A stretch of 64,000 nucleotides of DNA from Vibrio comitans. GTDB lineage: Bacteria > Pseudomonadota > Gammaproteobacteria > Enterobacterales > Vibrionaceae. The translations under genes and the position numbers were made by a program. Every line of letters starts with the position of its first letter. The stretch's first letter is position 1. Positions 9,960-21,562 of this stretch are shown piece by piece. The notes beneath the pieces were generated by a model. It saw only the letters and a list, made by a program, of their open reading frames with translations, was not told the DNA's origin and ran no database searches. Where the stretch lies: contig AP024866.1 in the NCBI GenBank assembly GCA_024346835.1, positions 2,542,001 through 2,606,000 on the forward strand, given 5' to 3'.

Positions 9960-11429
9960 ATGGGTAAGCCTACTGGATTTTTGGAGCACGGTCGCGAGCT
10001 TCCACAAAAACGCGATCCATCTGTTCGTATCGAGGACAACAAAGAGTTTGTACTCAACGAAGAGTTCGGTGAAAAAATTAATACTCAAGCATCTCGTTGT
10101 ATGGACTGTGGCGTACCTTTCTGCCACAGCGGTTGCCCAATTGGTAACATCATTCCTGAGTTCAACGATGCGGTTTACCGTGACAGCTGGGAAGAGGCTT
10201 GGAACATCCTAAGCTCTACCAATAACTTCCCTGAATTTACGGGTCGTGTATGTCCTTCTCCGTGTGAAACAGCGTGTGTATTAGGGATCAACCAAGACCC
10301 TATTACTATCTGTAACATCGAGAAGACCATCGTTGAGCGTGCCTATAAAGAAGGATACGCGAAGCCTAAGAAGCCACGTGCTCGCACAGGTAAGAGCATC
10401 GCTATCATTGGTAGTGGTCCTGCTGGTCTAGCGGCTGCAGAACAGCTAAACAGTGCTGGTCACTGCGTGACTGTCTTTGAGCGTGACGAAAAAGTGGGTG
10501 GTCTACTGCGCTTTGGTATCCCTGACTTTAAACTGGGCATGAATATCATCGACCGTAAGATTGACCTTATGGCTGAAGCCGGTGTGAAATTTGAAGTCAA
10601 TGCTCATATTGGCGTTGATATCAACGCTCAGCAATTACGCCAAGACTTTGACGTTGTATTGCTAACAGGTGGTTCAACTGTACCGCGTGACCTTCCGATC
10701 CCTGGTCGTGAACTCTCTGGCGTTCACTTCGCAATGGAGTTCTTGGGTCAAAACAACCGTCGTGCTAACGACATGGATCTAAAGGGTGAAGAAATTCACG
10801 CTGCAGGGAAGCATGTTGTCGTTATCGGTGGTGGCGATACAGGTTCTGACTGTGTGGGTACTTCTAACCGCCATAAAGCGGCGAGCATTACTCAGGTTGA
10901 GATCATGCCGATCCCACCAGAGAAGCGCCCAGCTAACATGCCATGGCCGCAATACCCAATGATCATGAAAACAACCACTTCTCATGAAGAAGGCTGTGAG
11001 CGTCATTGGAATATCCTAACCAAAGAGTTTATCGGTAACGATAAAGGTGAGGTAACTGGTCTGCGCATTGCTGATATCGTTTGGCAAGACGCTGCTCCTG
11101 GTGAGCGTCCATCATTTGAAGAAGTGGCAGGCAGTGAGCGTGTGATCCCTTGTGATATGGCGTTCCTTGCGATGGGCTTCCTGCACCCAGAACCAACAGG
11201 TGTATTGGCTCAACTGGACATCAAGCTTGATGACCGAGGCAACGTAGCAACCGAAGGATTTGCAACGAACCAAAAAGGTGTATTTGCTGCCGGCGATATG
11301 CGCACTGGACAGTCTTTAGTTGTTCGCTGTATCAACGAAGGCCGTGAAAGTGCAATCGCTATCGACAAATACCTAATGCAAAACTCTAACCTTGAAGCTA
11401 AAGCTGATTCTTTAATGCTTGCTGAATAG
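9960..11429 (+). CDS. gltD: Glutamate synthase (NADPH) small subunit, first copy
   Basis: This 489-residue flavoprotein passes electrons from NADPH to GltB. The N-terminal iron-sulfur region shows cysteines C47, C50, C55, C59 and C98, C102, C106. An FAD-binding GSGPAG motif lies at 151-156 and an NADPH-binding GGGDTG motif in the second half. The C-terminal AAGDMRTGQSLVV segment closes the FAD site. It starts two bases after the gltB stop, so it is translated from the same mRNA, and a strong terminator ends the pair. It is longer and more divergent than the second GltD at 16331. Confidence 0.95.
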   Translation: MGKPTGFLEHGRELPQKRDPSVRIEDNKEFVLNEEFGEKINTQASRCMDCGVPFCHSGCPIGNIIPEFNDAVYRDSWEEAWNILSSTNNFPEFTGRVCPSPCETACVLGINQDPITICNIEKTIVERAYKEGYAKPKKPRARTGKSIAIIGSGPAGLAAAEQLNSAGHCVTVFERDEKVGGLLRFGIPDFKLGMNIIDRKIDLMAEAGVKFEVNAHIGVDINAQQLRQDFDVVLLTGGSTVPRDLPIPGRELSGVHFAMEFLGQNNRRANDMDLKGEEIHAAGKHVVVIGGGDTGSDCVGTSNRHKAASITQVEIMPIPPEKRPANMPWPQYPMIMKTTTSHEEGCERHWNILTKEFIGNDKGEVTGLRIADIVWQDAAPGERPSFEEVAGSERVIPCDMAFLAMGFLHPEPTGVLAQLDIKLDDRGNVATEGFATNQKGVFAAGDMRTGQSLVVRCINEGRESAIAIDKYLMQNSNLEAKADSLMLAE

Positions 11430-11455
11430 TTAGACAGTTAAAAATTTCAATCTTT

Positions 11456-11485
11456 GGCCAGCCGTAACAACGCTGGCCTTTTTTA
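11456..11485 (+). terminator. Intrinsic terminator after first gltBD
   Basis: A 7-bp perfect stem (GGCCAGC and GCTGGCC, 9-base loop) is followed by six T residues. It separates the first gltBD operon from the repeat and promoter of the second. Confidence 0.9.
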
Positions 11486-11505
11486 TATCTAGCGTAAACG
11501 GCCTC

Positions 11506-11666
11506 ATACCAATCACAGTAAGTAAGTGTTCAGAAATAGCGCAGGGGAAATGCTGGATAGCAAAGCAGAGTTTTTGATAAGTAGTTGTTCTACAGTTAAA
11601 AATTCTAACGCCGTTATCGAGTGTTTTAACAAGCGAGGATGAGCAGCTATTTACTACGATTGGTAT
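11506..11666. repeat. 161-bp palindromic repeat, copy 1
   Basis: This is one of three 161-bp repeats in the window. It begins ATACCAATC and ends GATTGGTAT, with an imperfect terminal inverted repeat of about 20 bases. The inner sequence continues as an imperfect palindrome: GATAAC- and GTTATC-type words, then AAGTAG and CTACA around a short central loop. The whole element could fold into one long hairpin, as ERIC elements and MITEs do. It codes for nothing convincing. It lies between the gltD terminator and the promoter of the second gltBD. Confidence 0.9.
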
Positions 11667-11697
11667 CCTATCGCCCCACTTCTGCATCGTTCACTCC

Positions 11698-11726
11698 TTG
11701 ACCTTTTTCCGTTTTGGATTTAATTT
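11698..11726 (+). promoter_or_regulatory. Sigma-70-type promoter of second gltBD
   Basis: TTGACC (11698-11703) and TAATTT (11721-11726) are 17 bases apart. The leader of about 110 bases contains two small perfect hairpins: GGCATT-GG-AATGCC (11773-11786) and TCATTGC-TAAG-GCAATGA (11806-11823). The second ends five bases before the Shine-Dalgarno, so it could affect initiation. The rest of the gap from 11430 to 11840 holds the terminator and the repeat. Confidence 0.6.
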
Positions 11727-11840
11727 GTCAAACCCATGCAAAAAAAATGTATCCATAATGTGACATATTTTGGGCATTGGAATGCCTAAATATTCATTGG
11801 AGATGTCATTGCTAAGGCAATGAGCAAAAGGAGTAATGCG

Positions 11841-14800
11841 ATGGCTTTGTATGATCCGAGCTTTGAAAGAGACAACTGTGGATTTGGATTAATCGCCCAT
11901 ATGGAGGGCGAGGCAAGTCATAAATTAGTACGTACCGCTATATCAGCACTGGACAGAATGACCCACCGAGGTGGTATTGCCGCCGATGGTAAAACAGGTG
12001 ATGGTTGTGGATTGTTGCTACAAAAACCCGACTCTTACTTTCGTATGATTGCCCAAGAAGCGCAATGGAACCTAGGTAAACAATATGCCGTTGGTATGTT
12101 CTTCTTAAGCTGCGACCCTGTTATCAGCGAACAATGCAAAGCGACCATCAATAAAGAACTCGGACAAGAGACACTATCTGTAGAGGGCTGGCGTACTGTG
12201 CCAACCAATAGTGATGTACTCGGTCCTATCGCATTAGAATCCCTTCCATCCATTGAACAAGTCTTTGTTTCTGCGCCTGCTGGCTGGAGTGAAAAAGATA
12301 TTGAACGCCGCCTCTATATAGCGCGACGCCGAATTGAAAAAGTACTAGCTGAGCAACAAGACTTCTATATCTGTAGCCTTTCTACCAAGGTGATCGTATA
12401 TAAAGGCCTATGTATGCCAGCGGATCTACCCCGCTTCTACCTTGATCTCGCGGATCTTCGCCTTGAGTCTGCGATCTGTCTATTCCACCAGCGATTCTCA
12501 ACCAATACCCAACCTCGCTGGCCACTGGCACAGCCGTTTCGCTATCTCGCTCACAATGGTGAGATCAACACCATTCAAGGAAACAGGCAGTGGGCGAAAG
12601 CTCGAGCCTATAAATTCGCATCACCATTGCTACCTGATCTGCAAACTGCGGCTCCATTCGTCAATGAGACAGGATCTGATTCATCCAGCCTAGATAATAT
12701 GCTTGATCTCTTCCTTGCTGGCGGAATGGATATATTTAGAGCCATGCGTATGCTCGTGCCACCAGCATGGCAAAACCATCCAGATATGGATCCTGACCTA
12801 CGTGCTTTCTATGACTTCAACTCCAAACATATGGAACCCTGGGATGGACCGGCAGGTATTGTGTTGTCCAATGGTCGCTACGCGGCCTGTAACTTAGACC
12901 GCAATGGCTTGCGTCCCGCACGCTATGTCATCACTAAAGATAAGCTGATCACCCTTGCATCAGAGGTAGGGATCTGGGATTACGCTCCAGACGAGGTTTC
13001 TGAAAAGGGACGCGTTGGCCCTGGTGAGCTACTCGTAGTCGATACCAAAGAAGGCAAGCTATGGCATTCCGACGAAATCGATAACGACCTAAAGAGTCGT
13101 CACCCTTATCGAGAGTGGATGGAGAACAACGTTCATAAACTTACCCCATTTTCCAAGCTCAGCAGTGATGAAATTGGACAGCGTAGCCTAAGCGATGACG
13201 AGCTTAAGACTTATCAAAAGCAATTTGCCTTCAGCCGAGAAGAGCGAGAGCAAGTGCTTAAAGTGCTTGGTGATATGGGGCAAGAAGCGGTTGGCTCTAT
13301 GGGTGATGATACCCCTATGGCGGTGCTTTCATCTCGTGAGCGCTTAGTCACCGATTACTTTAGACAGAAGTTTGCTCAAGTCACCAACCCACCGATAGAC
13401 CCATTGCGTGAAAAACACGTTATGTCTCTTGCCACAAGTGTCGGCAAAGAGATGAATGTCTTTAACGAGACTGATGGACATGCGTATCGAGTCACCTTTG
13501 ATTCGCCTGTGTTGCTCTATTCTGACATGCAGCAACTGCTAGAATTAAATCAGAAACACTATCAACATCAGTATTTTAACCTGTGCTATTCACCCGATGA
13601 ACTTTCTCTAGAGCAAGCCATCAGAGCCCTATGTGACGCTTCTGAGCAAGCGGTACGTGATGGCGCGGTGTTGCTTGTACTATCCGATAGAAATTTAGAA
13701 AAAGGCAAGCTGCCTATTCCTGCCGCTATGGCGGTGGGTGCTGTGCAAAACAGACTGGTGGAAGCGCAATTGCGCTGTGATACCAATATTATTGTCAAAA
13801 CCGCTACCGCTCGTGACCCTCACCAGTTTGCGGTTCTCTTTGGCTTTGGCGCAACAGCCGTTTACCCATACCTTGCCTACGAGGTACTTGCTGAACAGAT
13901 AGATAATGGTGGCATCGATAAACCTTATGCCGAGGTTATGCTTAACTACCGTAAAGGCATAGATAAGGGCCTATTTAAGATCATGTCCAAGATGGGCATC
14001 TCGACTATTGCGTCTTATCGTTGCTCACAACTGTTTGAAGCGGTTGGCCTGCATCAAGACATTGTCGAGCTGTGCTTTAAGGGGGTCAGTAGCCGTATTC
14101 AAGGCGCTCACTTCGATGATTTCCAGCAAGACCTATTTAACCTATCGCGAAAGGCGTGGGCAAAACGCAAAGATATCGAACATGGTGGCTTACTAAAATA
14201 CGTTCACGGTGGCGAATACCATACCTACAACCCTGATGTTGTTAGCCAGCTACAAACTGCCGTTAAAACAGGGGAAAACCAAGATTATCAAACCTACGCT
14301 AATCAGGTAAATCAGCGTCCAGTCTCGACTCTGCGTGATCTGATGCAGCTGAAGAAAGCACCACAACCACTAGCTAATGAGCAAGTAGAACCCGCTAAAG
14401 AGCTCTTTAAACGCTTCGACTCAGCAGCTATGTCCATCGGTGCTCTTAGCCCTGAGGCTCACCAAGCTTTGGCACAAGCTATGAACCACCTTGGTGGCTA
14501 CTCCAACTCAGGAGAAGGCGGAGAAGATCCAACTCGCTTTGGCACCAACCGCAACTCACGCATTAAGCAAGTCGCATCAGGGCGCTTTGGTGTAACGCCT
14601 CACTATCTCACCAATGCCGATGTCCTGCAGATCAAGGTAGCGCAAGGGGCCAAGCCCGGTGAAGGCGGCCAGTTACCCGGCCACAAAGTGACTGCAGAAA
14701 TCGCCAAATTAAGGCATTCTGTACAAGGGGTGACATTGATCTCCCCTCCTCCTCATCACGACATTTATTCTATCGAAGATCTGGCGCAATTGATCTTCGA

Positions 14801-16304
14801 TCTTAAGCAGGTCAACCCAGACGCCTTAGTCTCAGTGAAGTTGGTTTCAGAGCCAGGTGTTGGCACCATTGCAACAGGTGTCGCCAAGGCTTATGCCGAT
14901 CTTATCACTATCTCAGGATACGACGGCGGGACAGCGGCCAGTCCGCTCACATCGGTGAAGTATGCGGGTAGTCCGTGGGAGTTAGGGCTTGCTGAAACTC
15001 AACAAGCACTGGTTGCAAATGGGCTTCGCCATAAGATTCGCCTGCAAGTAGATGGTGGCCTAAAAACAGGCCTAGACGTTATTAAGGGTGCAATCTTAGG
15101 CGCAGAAAGCTTTGGTTTTGGCACTGCGCCAATGGTCGCTATGGGCTGTAAGTTCCTAAGAATTTGTCACCTAAACAACTGCGCTACTGGAGTGGCCACT
15201 CAGGATGAAACCCTGCGCAAGGAATACTTTAAAGGTTTGCCTGAAATGGTCATTAACTATTTTACGGGTCTTGCCGAAGAGGTTCGAGGTTATCTGGCTG
15301 AATTAGGTGTAGAAAAACTGACAGATTTAATTGGTCGTACCGACTTGCTCGAGGTTGTCGAAGGCTTTACCGCGAAGCAAAGCAAGCTAGATCTTAGCGA
15401 TATCCTAGAGGCTCCAGTCTCTCCTACCGAGGCACCAGTATTCTGGTCTGAGCCGAATAAGCCGTTTGATAAGGCCTTCCTTAACCAAACTATCGTTGAA
15501 GATGCATTAGCAGCGGTTGAAGCTAGAGCATCACTCAATCTTTACTATGATGTGAAGAATACCGACCGCTCAATTGGCGCACGCCTCTCTGGTGAGATTG
15601 CACGTCGATATGGTAATGCTGGCGTCGCAGGCTCACCTATTTGCTTAAACCTAAACGGCACCGCAGGACAATCTCTTGGTGTTTGGAACGCTGGCGGTGT
15701 GCACATTAAACTCACTGGTGATGCCAACGACTATGTCGGTAAAGGCATGGCGGGAGGTAAGATCTCCATCCGTCCTCATCTGGGCTCAGCCTTTGAAAGC
15801 CAACAGGCTGCCATTATTGGTAATACCTGTTTGTATGGCGCCACTGGCGGCAAACTATTTGCCGCAGGGCGCGCTGGTGAGCGATTTGCCGTACGTAACT
15901 CAGGCACCATAGCAGTGGTTGAAGGTGCGGGTGATAATGCCTGTGAGTATATGACAGGTGGCATTGTCGCTATCTTAGGGGCTACTGGCGTGAACTTTGG
16001 CGCAGGAATGACGGGCGGCTTTGCTTATGTATTTGACCATAACCAAGACTTCCAAGGCCGAGTGAACCAAGAATCAGTAGAAGCAATCTCACTTGAATCT
16101 CTAGTGATTCACCAAGAACACTTGCGAGGTTTGATTGCAGAGCACCTTGAAGAAACAGCGTCTTCTCATGCTGAGGATATCCTAGCGAATTTCGATAACT
16201 GGATACCAAGGTTCTACCTGATCAAACCAAAGGCTGCAGATTTGAACACCTTGCTAGGGCATCAAAGCCGTAGCGCCGCTGAATTAAGGGTTCAAGCTCA
16301 GTAA
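11841..16304 (+). CDS. gltB: Glutamate synthase (NADPH) large subunit, second copy
   Basis: This 1487-residue paralogue of the gene at 5416 is much closer to E. coli GltB; its C-terminal [12 protein letters not shown] matches the E. coli tail as I remember it. The start at 11841 is chosen for AAGGAG seven bases upstream; an ATG at 11820 lies inside a hairpin. The propeptide is then 12 residues and the nucleophile is Cys13 (ERDNCGFG). Glutaminase, central, FMN synthase and beta-helix domains are complete, with 3Fe-4S cysteines C1103, C1109 and C1114. Codon use is less biased than in the first copy, suggesting lower or conditional expression. It has its own promoter. Confidence 0.95.
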   Translation: MALYDPSFERDNCGFGLIAHMEGEASHKLVRTAISALDRMTHRGGIAADGKTGDGCGLLLQKPDSYFRMIAQEAQWNLGKQYAVGMFFLSCDPVISEQCKATINKELGQETLSVEGWRTVPTNSDVLGPIALESLPSIEQVFVSAPAGWSEKDIERRLYIARRRIEKVLAEQQDFYICSLSTKVIVYKGLCMPADLPRFYLDLADLRLESAICLFHQRFSTNTQPRWPLAQPFRYLAHNGEINTIQGNRQWAKARAYKFASPLLPDLQTAAPFVNETGSDSSSLDNMLDLFLAGGMDIFRAMRMLVPPAWQNHPDMDPDLRAFYDFNSKHMEPWDGPAGIVLSNGRYAACNLDRNGLRPARYVITKDKLITLASEVGIWDYAPDEVSEKGRVGPGELLVVDTKEGKLWHSDEIDNDLKSRHPYREWMENNVHKLTPFSKLSSDEIGQRSLSDDELKTYQKQFAFSREEREQVLKVLGDMGQEAVGSMGDDTPMAVLSSRERLVTDYFRQKFAQVTNPPIDPLREKHVMSLATSVGKEMNVFNETDGHAYRVTFDSPVLLYSDMQQLLELNQKHYQHQYFNLCYSPDELSLEQAIRALCDASEQAVRDGAVLLVLSDRNLEKGKLPIPAAMAVGAVQNRLVEAQLRCDTNIIVKTATARDPHQFAVLFGFGATAVYPYLAYEVLAEQIDNGGIDKPYAEVMLNYRKGIDKGLFKIMSKMGISTIASYRCSQLFEAVGLHQDIVELCFKGVSSRIQGAHFDDFQQDLFNLSRKAWAKRKDIEHGGLLKYVHGGEYHTYNPDVVSQLQTAVKTGENQDYQTYANQVNQRPVSTLRDLMQLKKAPQPLANEQVEPAKELFKRFDSAAMSIGALSPEAHQALAQAMNHLGGYSNSGEGGEDPTRFGTNRNSRIKQVASGRFGVTPHYLTNADVLQIKVAQGAKPGEGGQLPGHKVTAEIAKLRHSVQGVTLISPPPHHDIYSIEDLAQLIFDLKQVNPDALVSVKLVSEPGVGTIATGVAKAYADLITISGYDGGTAASPLTSVKYAGSPWELGLAETQQALVANGLRHKIRLQVDGGLKTGLDVIKGAILGAESFGFGTAPMVAMGCKFLRICHLNNCATGVATQDETLRKEYFKGLPEMVINYFTGLAEEVRGYLAELGVEKLTDLIGRTDLLEVVEGFTAKQSKLDLSDILEAPVSPTEAPVFWSEPNKPFDKAFLNQTIVEDALAAVEARASLNLYYDVKNTDRSIGARLSGEIARRYGNAGVAGSPICLNLNGTAGQSLGVWNAGGVHIKLTGDANDYVGKGMAGGKISIRPHLGSAFESQQAAIIGNTCLYGATGGKLFAAGRAGERFAVRNSGTIAVVEGAGDNACEYMTGGIVAILGATGVNFGAGMTGGFAYVFDHNQDFQGRVNQESVEAISLESLVIHQEHLRGLIAEHLEETASSHAEDILANFDNWIPRFYLIKPKAADLNTLLGHQSRSAAELRVQAQ

Positions 16305-16327
16305 TGAGCTCAAAGTAAGGATACTGA

Positions 16328-17743
<1,416 letters not shown>

Positions 17744-17790
17744 GATTGTATGCATAAATTCGACGCGTAGACTCAATATAGAGAGACAAG

Positions 17791-18216
17791 ATGTTCAAAA
17801 TATTCACATTAGCCGCAGTAGCACTGACGCTACTCGGCTGCAGTAATGGAGAGATAACCATGCAAGACCGAAGTGCGCAACCTTGTGGTGACAAACCTAA
17901 TTGCGTTTCCACTCAAGATAGTCGTGAAGAGTTTACTCTTGCTCCCTTTACGCTAACGGAAAATGCCAGCTTAGACGAGATTGAAAAAGCCGCATTAAGC
18001 TTAGGGCGAGCAAAGACCGCAGACAAAGAGCAAAACTATTTAAGGATTGAATACACCAGTCGAGTGTTTCGTTTTGTTGATGATCTTGAGCTTCGTATTG
18101 AGGGCAACAACTTAATCGTTCGCTCAGAATCTCGCACTGGCCACTCTGACTTCGGGGTGAACCGAAAACGAGCTGACGCATTAAGAGAAGCGCTAAAGCA
18201 AGCTGGACTCATCTAA
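17791..18216 (+). CDS. DUF1499-family lipoprotein
   Basis: This 141-residue protein has a signal peptide and lipobox (LLGC, Cys17). The mature domain fits the DUF1499 pattern: a CGDKPNCVST motif near the start, then a compact domain containing EYTSRVFRFVDDLELRIE and ending in VNRKRADALREAL. The molecular role of DUF1499 proteins is unknown to me. It lies 47 bases after gltD with no terminator, so it could be read from the gltBD transcript. It is followed by the mtnN promoter region. Confidence 0.82.
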   Translation: MFKIFTLAAVALTLLGCSNGEITMQDRSAQPCGDKPNCVSTQDSREEFTLAPFTLTENASLDEIEKAALSLGRAKTADKEQNYLRIEYTSRVFRFVDDLELRIEGNNLIVRSESRTGHSDFGVNRKRADALREALKQAGLI

Positions 18217-18239
18217 ATCTCTCCTCCCTAAAACTCCTA

Positions 18240-18288
18240 TGCTACAATCTCGCTCTATCTACTTAGCTATATTGATCAGAGCGAGATT
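18240..18288 (+). promoter_or_regulatory. mtnN promoter overlapped by an 11-bp inverted repeat
   Basis: An extended -10 (TGC-TACAAT, 18240-18248) lies about 45 bases before the mtnN ATG. A perfect 11-bp inverted repeat (AATCTCGCTCT, 18246-18256, and AGAGCGAGATT, 18278-18288, 21-base spacer) begins inside the -10 and ends three bases before the start codon, covering the likely ribosome-binding bases. In read-through mRNA it would form a hairpin followed by a short U-run. In mRNA started at this promoter most of the left arm would be missing. Confidence 0.5.
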
Positions 18289-18291
18289 TTC

Positions 18292-18993
18292 ATGAAAGTC
18301 GGCATTATCGGCGCGATGGAACAAGAAGTTGCCATCCTAAAACAATCTATCAACCAAATGAAAGAAGAGAAAAAAGGCGGTTGTACCTTCTTCTCTGGCG
18401 ATATCGATGGTGTTGAAGTCGTTCTACTTCAATCTGGTATCGGTAAGGTAGCAGCATCCGTAGGTACGACACTGCTGATCAGTGACTACCAGCCTGACGT
18501 TATCATCAATACGGGCTCTGCTGGCGGTTTTGACTCCACGTTAAACCTAGGTGATGTCATCATCTCAACAGAGGTTCGCCATCACGATGCTGATGTAACA
18601 GCATTTGGTTACGAAATTGGCCAAATGGCTAGCCAACCAGCCGCATTTAAAGCGGATGAGAGCCTGATCAATCTAGCGCAATTTGCACTAGATAAAATGA
18701 GCAACAAGCACGCTGTTCATGGCTTAATCTGTACTGGTGACACCTTCGTATGCACAGCTGAAGCGCAGCAAAGAATTCGCACTAACTTCCCTTCTGTTAT
18801 TGCCGTTGAAATGGAAGCCTCTGCTATTGCGCAGACCTGCCACCAATTTGATGTGCCATTTGTTGTGGTTCGCGCTATTTCTGATGTTGCAGACAAAGAG
18901 TCTCCAATAAGCTTTGAAGAATTCTTACCTCTAGCAGCAGAAAGCTCTTCTGAAATGGTGCTTAACATGTTGTCATTGGTTAAAGCTGCATAA
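18292..18993 (+). CDS. mtnN: 5'-methylthioadenosine/S-adenosylhomocysteine nucleosidase
   Basis: This 233-residue cytosolic nucleosidase (MtnN/Pfs) hydrolyses MTA, S-adenosylhomocysteine and 5'-deoxyadenosine. It feeds S-ribosylhomocysteine to LuxS in autoinducer-2 synthesis and relieves product inhibition of methyltransferases. The N-terminal [13 protein letters not shown] holds the catalytic Glu12 region, the NTGSAGGF segment binds adenine and ribose, and [10 protein letters not shown] and RAISDVAD carry the conserved Glu and the catalytic Asp. Length is normal. The downstream TRIC gene overlaps its stop by one base (TAATG), so the two are translationally coupled. Confidence 0.97.
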   Translation: MKVGIIGAMEQEVAILKQSINQMKEEKKGGCTFFSGDIDGVEVVLLQSGIGKVAASVGTTLLISDYQPDVIINTGSAGGFDSTLNLGDVIISTEVRHHDADVTAFGYEIGQMASQPAAFKADESLINLAQFALDKMSNKHAVHGLICTGDTFVCTAEAQQRIRTNFPSVIAVEMEASAIAQTCHQFDVPFVVVRAISDVADKESPISFEEFLPLAAESSSEMVLNMLSLVKAA

Positions 18994-19607
18994 TGAGCCT
19001 GCTGTACTTTATCGACCTGTTTGGTACCGCTATCTTTGCGATTTCTGGGGTACTGTTAGCGGGTCGATTAAGAATGGACCCTTTTGGGGTGATGGTACTG
19101 GCATCGGTGACTGCCATCGGTGGCGGTACTATCCGCGATATGATGCTTGGTGCAACGCCGGTCTTTTGGATCGGAGATACCAGCTATATCTGGGTGATTA
19201 TTATTACCAGCTTAATCACCATGTTGATTGTGCGACGCCCTAAGCGTGTAGCTTGGTATCTACTACCAGTATGTGATGCCATAGGGTTAGCCGCTTTCGT
19301 CGGCATCGGCGTTGAAAAAGCACTGACTTACCAGGACTCGCATTTAATTGCAGTGATGATGGGTGTATTAACGGGATGTGGCGGTGGTATCTTGCGTGAC
19401 ATTCTCGCTAGAGAAATCCCTATGGTACTTCGTAGCGAAGTTTATGCTACTGCATGTATGGCTGGAGGAAGCATGCACGTTGGACTGCTGATGTTTGGGC
19501 TAAGCAATACTAACGCTATGCTAGGCGGTATTGCAGTTACTCTATCAATACGCTTAGCTGCTATTCGTTGGCATCTATCCTTACCGACCTTTGCTCTCAA
19601 TCGCTAA
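18993..19607 (+). CDS. TRIC-type cation channel family (UPF0126/YicG-like) membrane protein
   Basis: This 204-residue integral membrane protein is made of two repeated three-helix units. Each contains the family's glycine-rich kinked helix with an arginine (GGGTIRDM near residue 48 and GGGILRDI near residue 135). A seventh helix follows. The architecture matches prokaryotic TRIC homologues, which form potassium-permeable trimers. The physiological role in bacteria is unclear. The start overlaps the mtnN stop by one base, suggesting coexpression with mtnN rather than a shared pathway. Confidence 0.88.
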   Translation: MSLLYFIDLFGTAIFAISGVLLAGRLRMDPFGVMVLASVTAIGGGTIRDMMLGATPVFWIGDTSYIWVIIITSLITMLIVRRPKRVAWYLLPVCDAIGLAAFVGIGVEKALTYQDSHLIAVMMGVLTGCGGGILRDILAREIPMVLRSEVYATACMAGGSMHVGLLMFGLSNTNAMLGGIAVTLSIRLAAIRWHLSLPTFALNR

Positions 19608-19623
19608 CCAGTTGTAGCTTAAG

Positions 19624-19646
19624 GCTGACAGCACTACACTGTCAGC
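19624..19646. other. 8-bp perfect inverted repeat between TRIC gene and LysR gene
   Basis: GCTGACAG and CTGTCAGC flank a 7-base spacer, 17 bases after the TRIC stop and 30 bases before the LysR start. There is no T-run, so it is a poor intrinsic terminator. It could be an operator for the LysR gene or an mRNA-end hairpin. Confidence 0.45.
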
Positions 19647-19675
19647 TATCTATTCCAAATATTCACGACTGAACC

Positions 19676-20542
19676 ATGCTACTCGAAGGTATCGAAACAC
19701 TGCTGGTGTTAAATAAAGAAAAAACCATGAGTCGCACTGGCTCTCAGCTTTATATTAGCCAATCAGCCGTCAGCAAACGCATCGCAAATCTTGAAAAGAA
19801 ATTAGACAAAAAGTTGGTCGAGCCCGACGGCAGACTCATTCGCTTAACACCAGCGGCTGAGGCTTTAATTCGCAATGTCGGCCCTACCTTTATTGAGTTA
19901 CAAGGCCTAATTAGTGACGAACAGAGCCTATCATCCGATGCCATCATCAAAATGGATTGCTCTGAAACCTTGTTGTCGGGTTATCTCTCTACACAAGTAG
20001 AGTACTTTCGTACAGTGGATAGAGCCCTATCCATTACCACTAACCATACGCCAAGAATCGTAGAGAATGTGCAGTCAGGTAGAGCGACACTTGGCCTATG
20101 CGCAGGTTACCTGCCTAAACGCCATGGTTTGAAAACGTTTCATCTATTTGATGAGTCTTTCTTTGTTGTTAGTGGCAGTCATCTAACAAAGCTACCTTCA
20201 GGTCTTATCTGCAATGATCTCACCAACCCAGCCAATACTTATCAGTTAGAGTTTTTAAGTTCGCTTGGGGTATCTCCATTAATGGAAATGGACTCGTATA
20301 CCGCCGCGGCTAGGCTTGCGCTTGGCGGGCTTGCTCCTGCTTTGATCCCTTTATCAATTATCAAGACACTCAACATTGCACCGCAACATATATTCGAGTT
20401 TGAAGAGCTGCGGCCTTTAGTGCGCCCTGTTCATCTGTGTGTTCGAGCTAAATCACTTAAAAATGAAAGAGTGAAAATACTGATTGAAACCATTGCTGAT
20501 GCTGTTCCCAAAGCAGCTTCAGAGCCATCGTCATTGACATAA
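19676..20542 (+). CDS. LysR-family transcriptional regulator
   Basis: This 288-residue LysR-type regulator has an N-terminal winged helix-turn-helix (about 15-60; YISQSAVSKRIANLEKKL is the recognition region) and a C-terminal periplasmic-binding-like effector domain (about 90-285). The effector is unknown. The start has no strong Shine-Dalgarno. LysR regulators usually control a neighbour; here the only adjacent candidate is the TSUP permease gene, which is convergent and overlaps its 3' end by 86 bases. Control of the permease is possible but not shown. Confidence 0.88.
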   Translation: MLLEGIETLLVLNKEKTMSRTGSQLYISQSAVSKRIANLEKKLDKKLVEPDGRLIRLTPAAEALIRNVGPTFIELQGLISDEQSLSSDAIIKMDCSETLLSGYLSTQVEYFRTVDRALSITTNHTPRIVENVQSGRATLGLCAGYLPKRHGLKTFHLFDESFFVVSGSHLTKLPSGLICNDLTNPANTYQLEFLSSLGVSPLMEMDSYTAAARLALGGLAPALIPLSIIKTLNIAPQHIFEFEELRPLVRPVHLCVRAKSLKNERVKILIETIADAVPKAASEPSSLT

Positions 20543-21251
20543 AGATGACCAATGGACGAATCCATTTTTGTCCCTTAGATACCACGACCTTAGCGCCAAA
20601 TCGAGCACCGATAAACCCGCCCACAGCCATGACTAGGCCAATTTCCCAAATAGGCAGACCTGCGATAACGAAGAAGGTTAGCGCAGCAATATTTGAGGTG
20701 AAATTCAATATTTTGGTTCTAGCGGTCGCATCGACTAGTGAGAAATGTCCGATGGCGACAAAGCAAACTGTAAAGATTGAGCCTGTGCCTGGCCCGAAGA
20801 AACCATCATAAAAGCCAACACCACCACCGATCATTAAGGCAAACATCGCCTCAGACATTGTCTGTTTGCCGGCAGATTCACGAGTCTGCGGTGCCAGTAA
20901 AAAGTACAGAGAAATCAAAATCAATAGCGCTGGGATAAGGCTGGTTAGAAGACTGGCATCAATAAACTGCACCGCTTCAGCACCTATTGCCGCCCCAATG
21001 AAGGTGCAAGCAATCGCAAGGCGCATTTCTTTTAGGTTAACCAAACCATTACGAACAAAATAAAAGCTAGCAGAAAAGCTGCCAAATGAGCTTTGAAGCT
21101 TATTCGTGGCAAGCGCTTGGGTTGGAGGTACACCTGCCGCCAATAAAGCAGGAAGCGTTAGAAGTCCTCCACCACCCGCCATAGCATCGATAAAACCTGC
21201 TAAGCCGGCAACAAAAAATAGAAATGTAAGAACCTCGAAACTGACTTCCAT
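20457..21251 (-). CDS. TSUP (TauE/SafE) family membrane permease
   Basis: This protein of 264 residues from ATG 21251 (a TTG at 21269 would add six) belongs to the TauE/SafE family. It starts with the typical segment GLAGFIDAMAGGGGLLTLPALLAAGVPP (written in part: GFIDAMAGGGG, then ATNKLQSSFG) and has about eight membrane helices in two repeats, the second beginning GFYDGFFGPGTGS. These permeases export or import small organosulfur or carboxylate anions; the substrate here cannot be read. Its last 86 bases are antisense to the end of the LysR gene, and both C-termini look natural, so the overlap is probably real. Confidence 0.9.
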   Translation of the reverse strand: MEVSFEVLTFLFFVAGLAGFIDAMAGGGGLLTLPALLAAGVPPTQALATNKLQSSFGSFSASFYFVRNGLVNLKEMRLAIACTFIGAAIGAEAVQFIDASLLTSLIPALLILISLYFLLAPQTRESAGKQTMSEAMFALMIGGGVGFYDGFFGPGTGSIFTVCFVAIGHFSLVDATARTKILNFTSNIAALTFFVIAGLPIWEIGLVMAVGGFIGARFGAKVVVSKGQKWIRPLVIFMSMTMALKLLWEQHQQWFQSVFSLFHF

Positions 21252-21359
21252 GTATTGGGGACCACTCAATTATGTTAGGACGCTACAGTACCATTGCGAC
21301 TAACATCACAATAGCGAATTCTACGCAAGCAACTCATTCCTAAAATTCATCAATAGAAA

Positions 21360-21520
21360 ATACCAATCACAGTAAGTAAGTGAACAAACATAGCGCTGGA
21401 AAACGCTGGATAACAAGGCAGGATTTTTTGATAAGTAGTTATTCTACAATCAAAAATTCTAACGCGGTTATCAAGTGTTTTAACAAGCTAGGGTGAGCTG
21501 TTATTTACTACGATTGGTAT
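21360..21520. repeat. 161-bp palindromic repeat, copy 2
   Basis: This copy has the same ends (ATACCAATC ... GATTGGTAT) and exactly the same length as the copies at 11506 and 62875. Scattered substitutions mark it as an independently diverged copy. It lies between the TSUP gene and the carAB terminator, so it interrupts no gene. Confidence 0.9.
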
Positions 21521-21535
21521 AACAAAACTACATGC

Positions 21536-21562
21536 AGAAAAAAGCCCGCATAAAGCGGGCAA
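21536..21562 (-). terminator. Intrinsic terminator after carAB
   Basis: On the minus strand a 6-bp stem (GCCCGC and GCGGGC, 5-base loop) is followed by six T residues. It lies 60-85 bases beyond the carB stop. Confidence 0.85.

Noticed and set aside
11430..11687. 85-residue minus-strand open frame between the two gltBD operons
   Set aside because: It runs through the gltD terminator and the 161-bp repeat and has no ribosome-binding site; it is an artefact of the repeat.
11820..11840. Earlier ATG for the second gltB
   Set aside because: It lies inside a hairpin without a Shine-Dalgarno, while ATG 11841 has AAGGAG at ideal spacing and gives the expected N-terminus.
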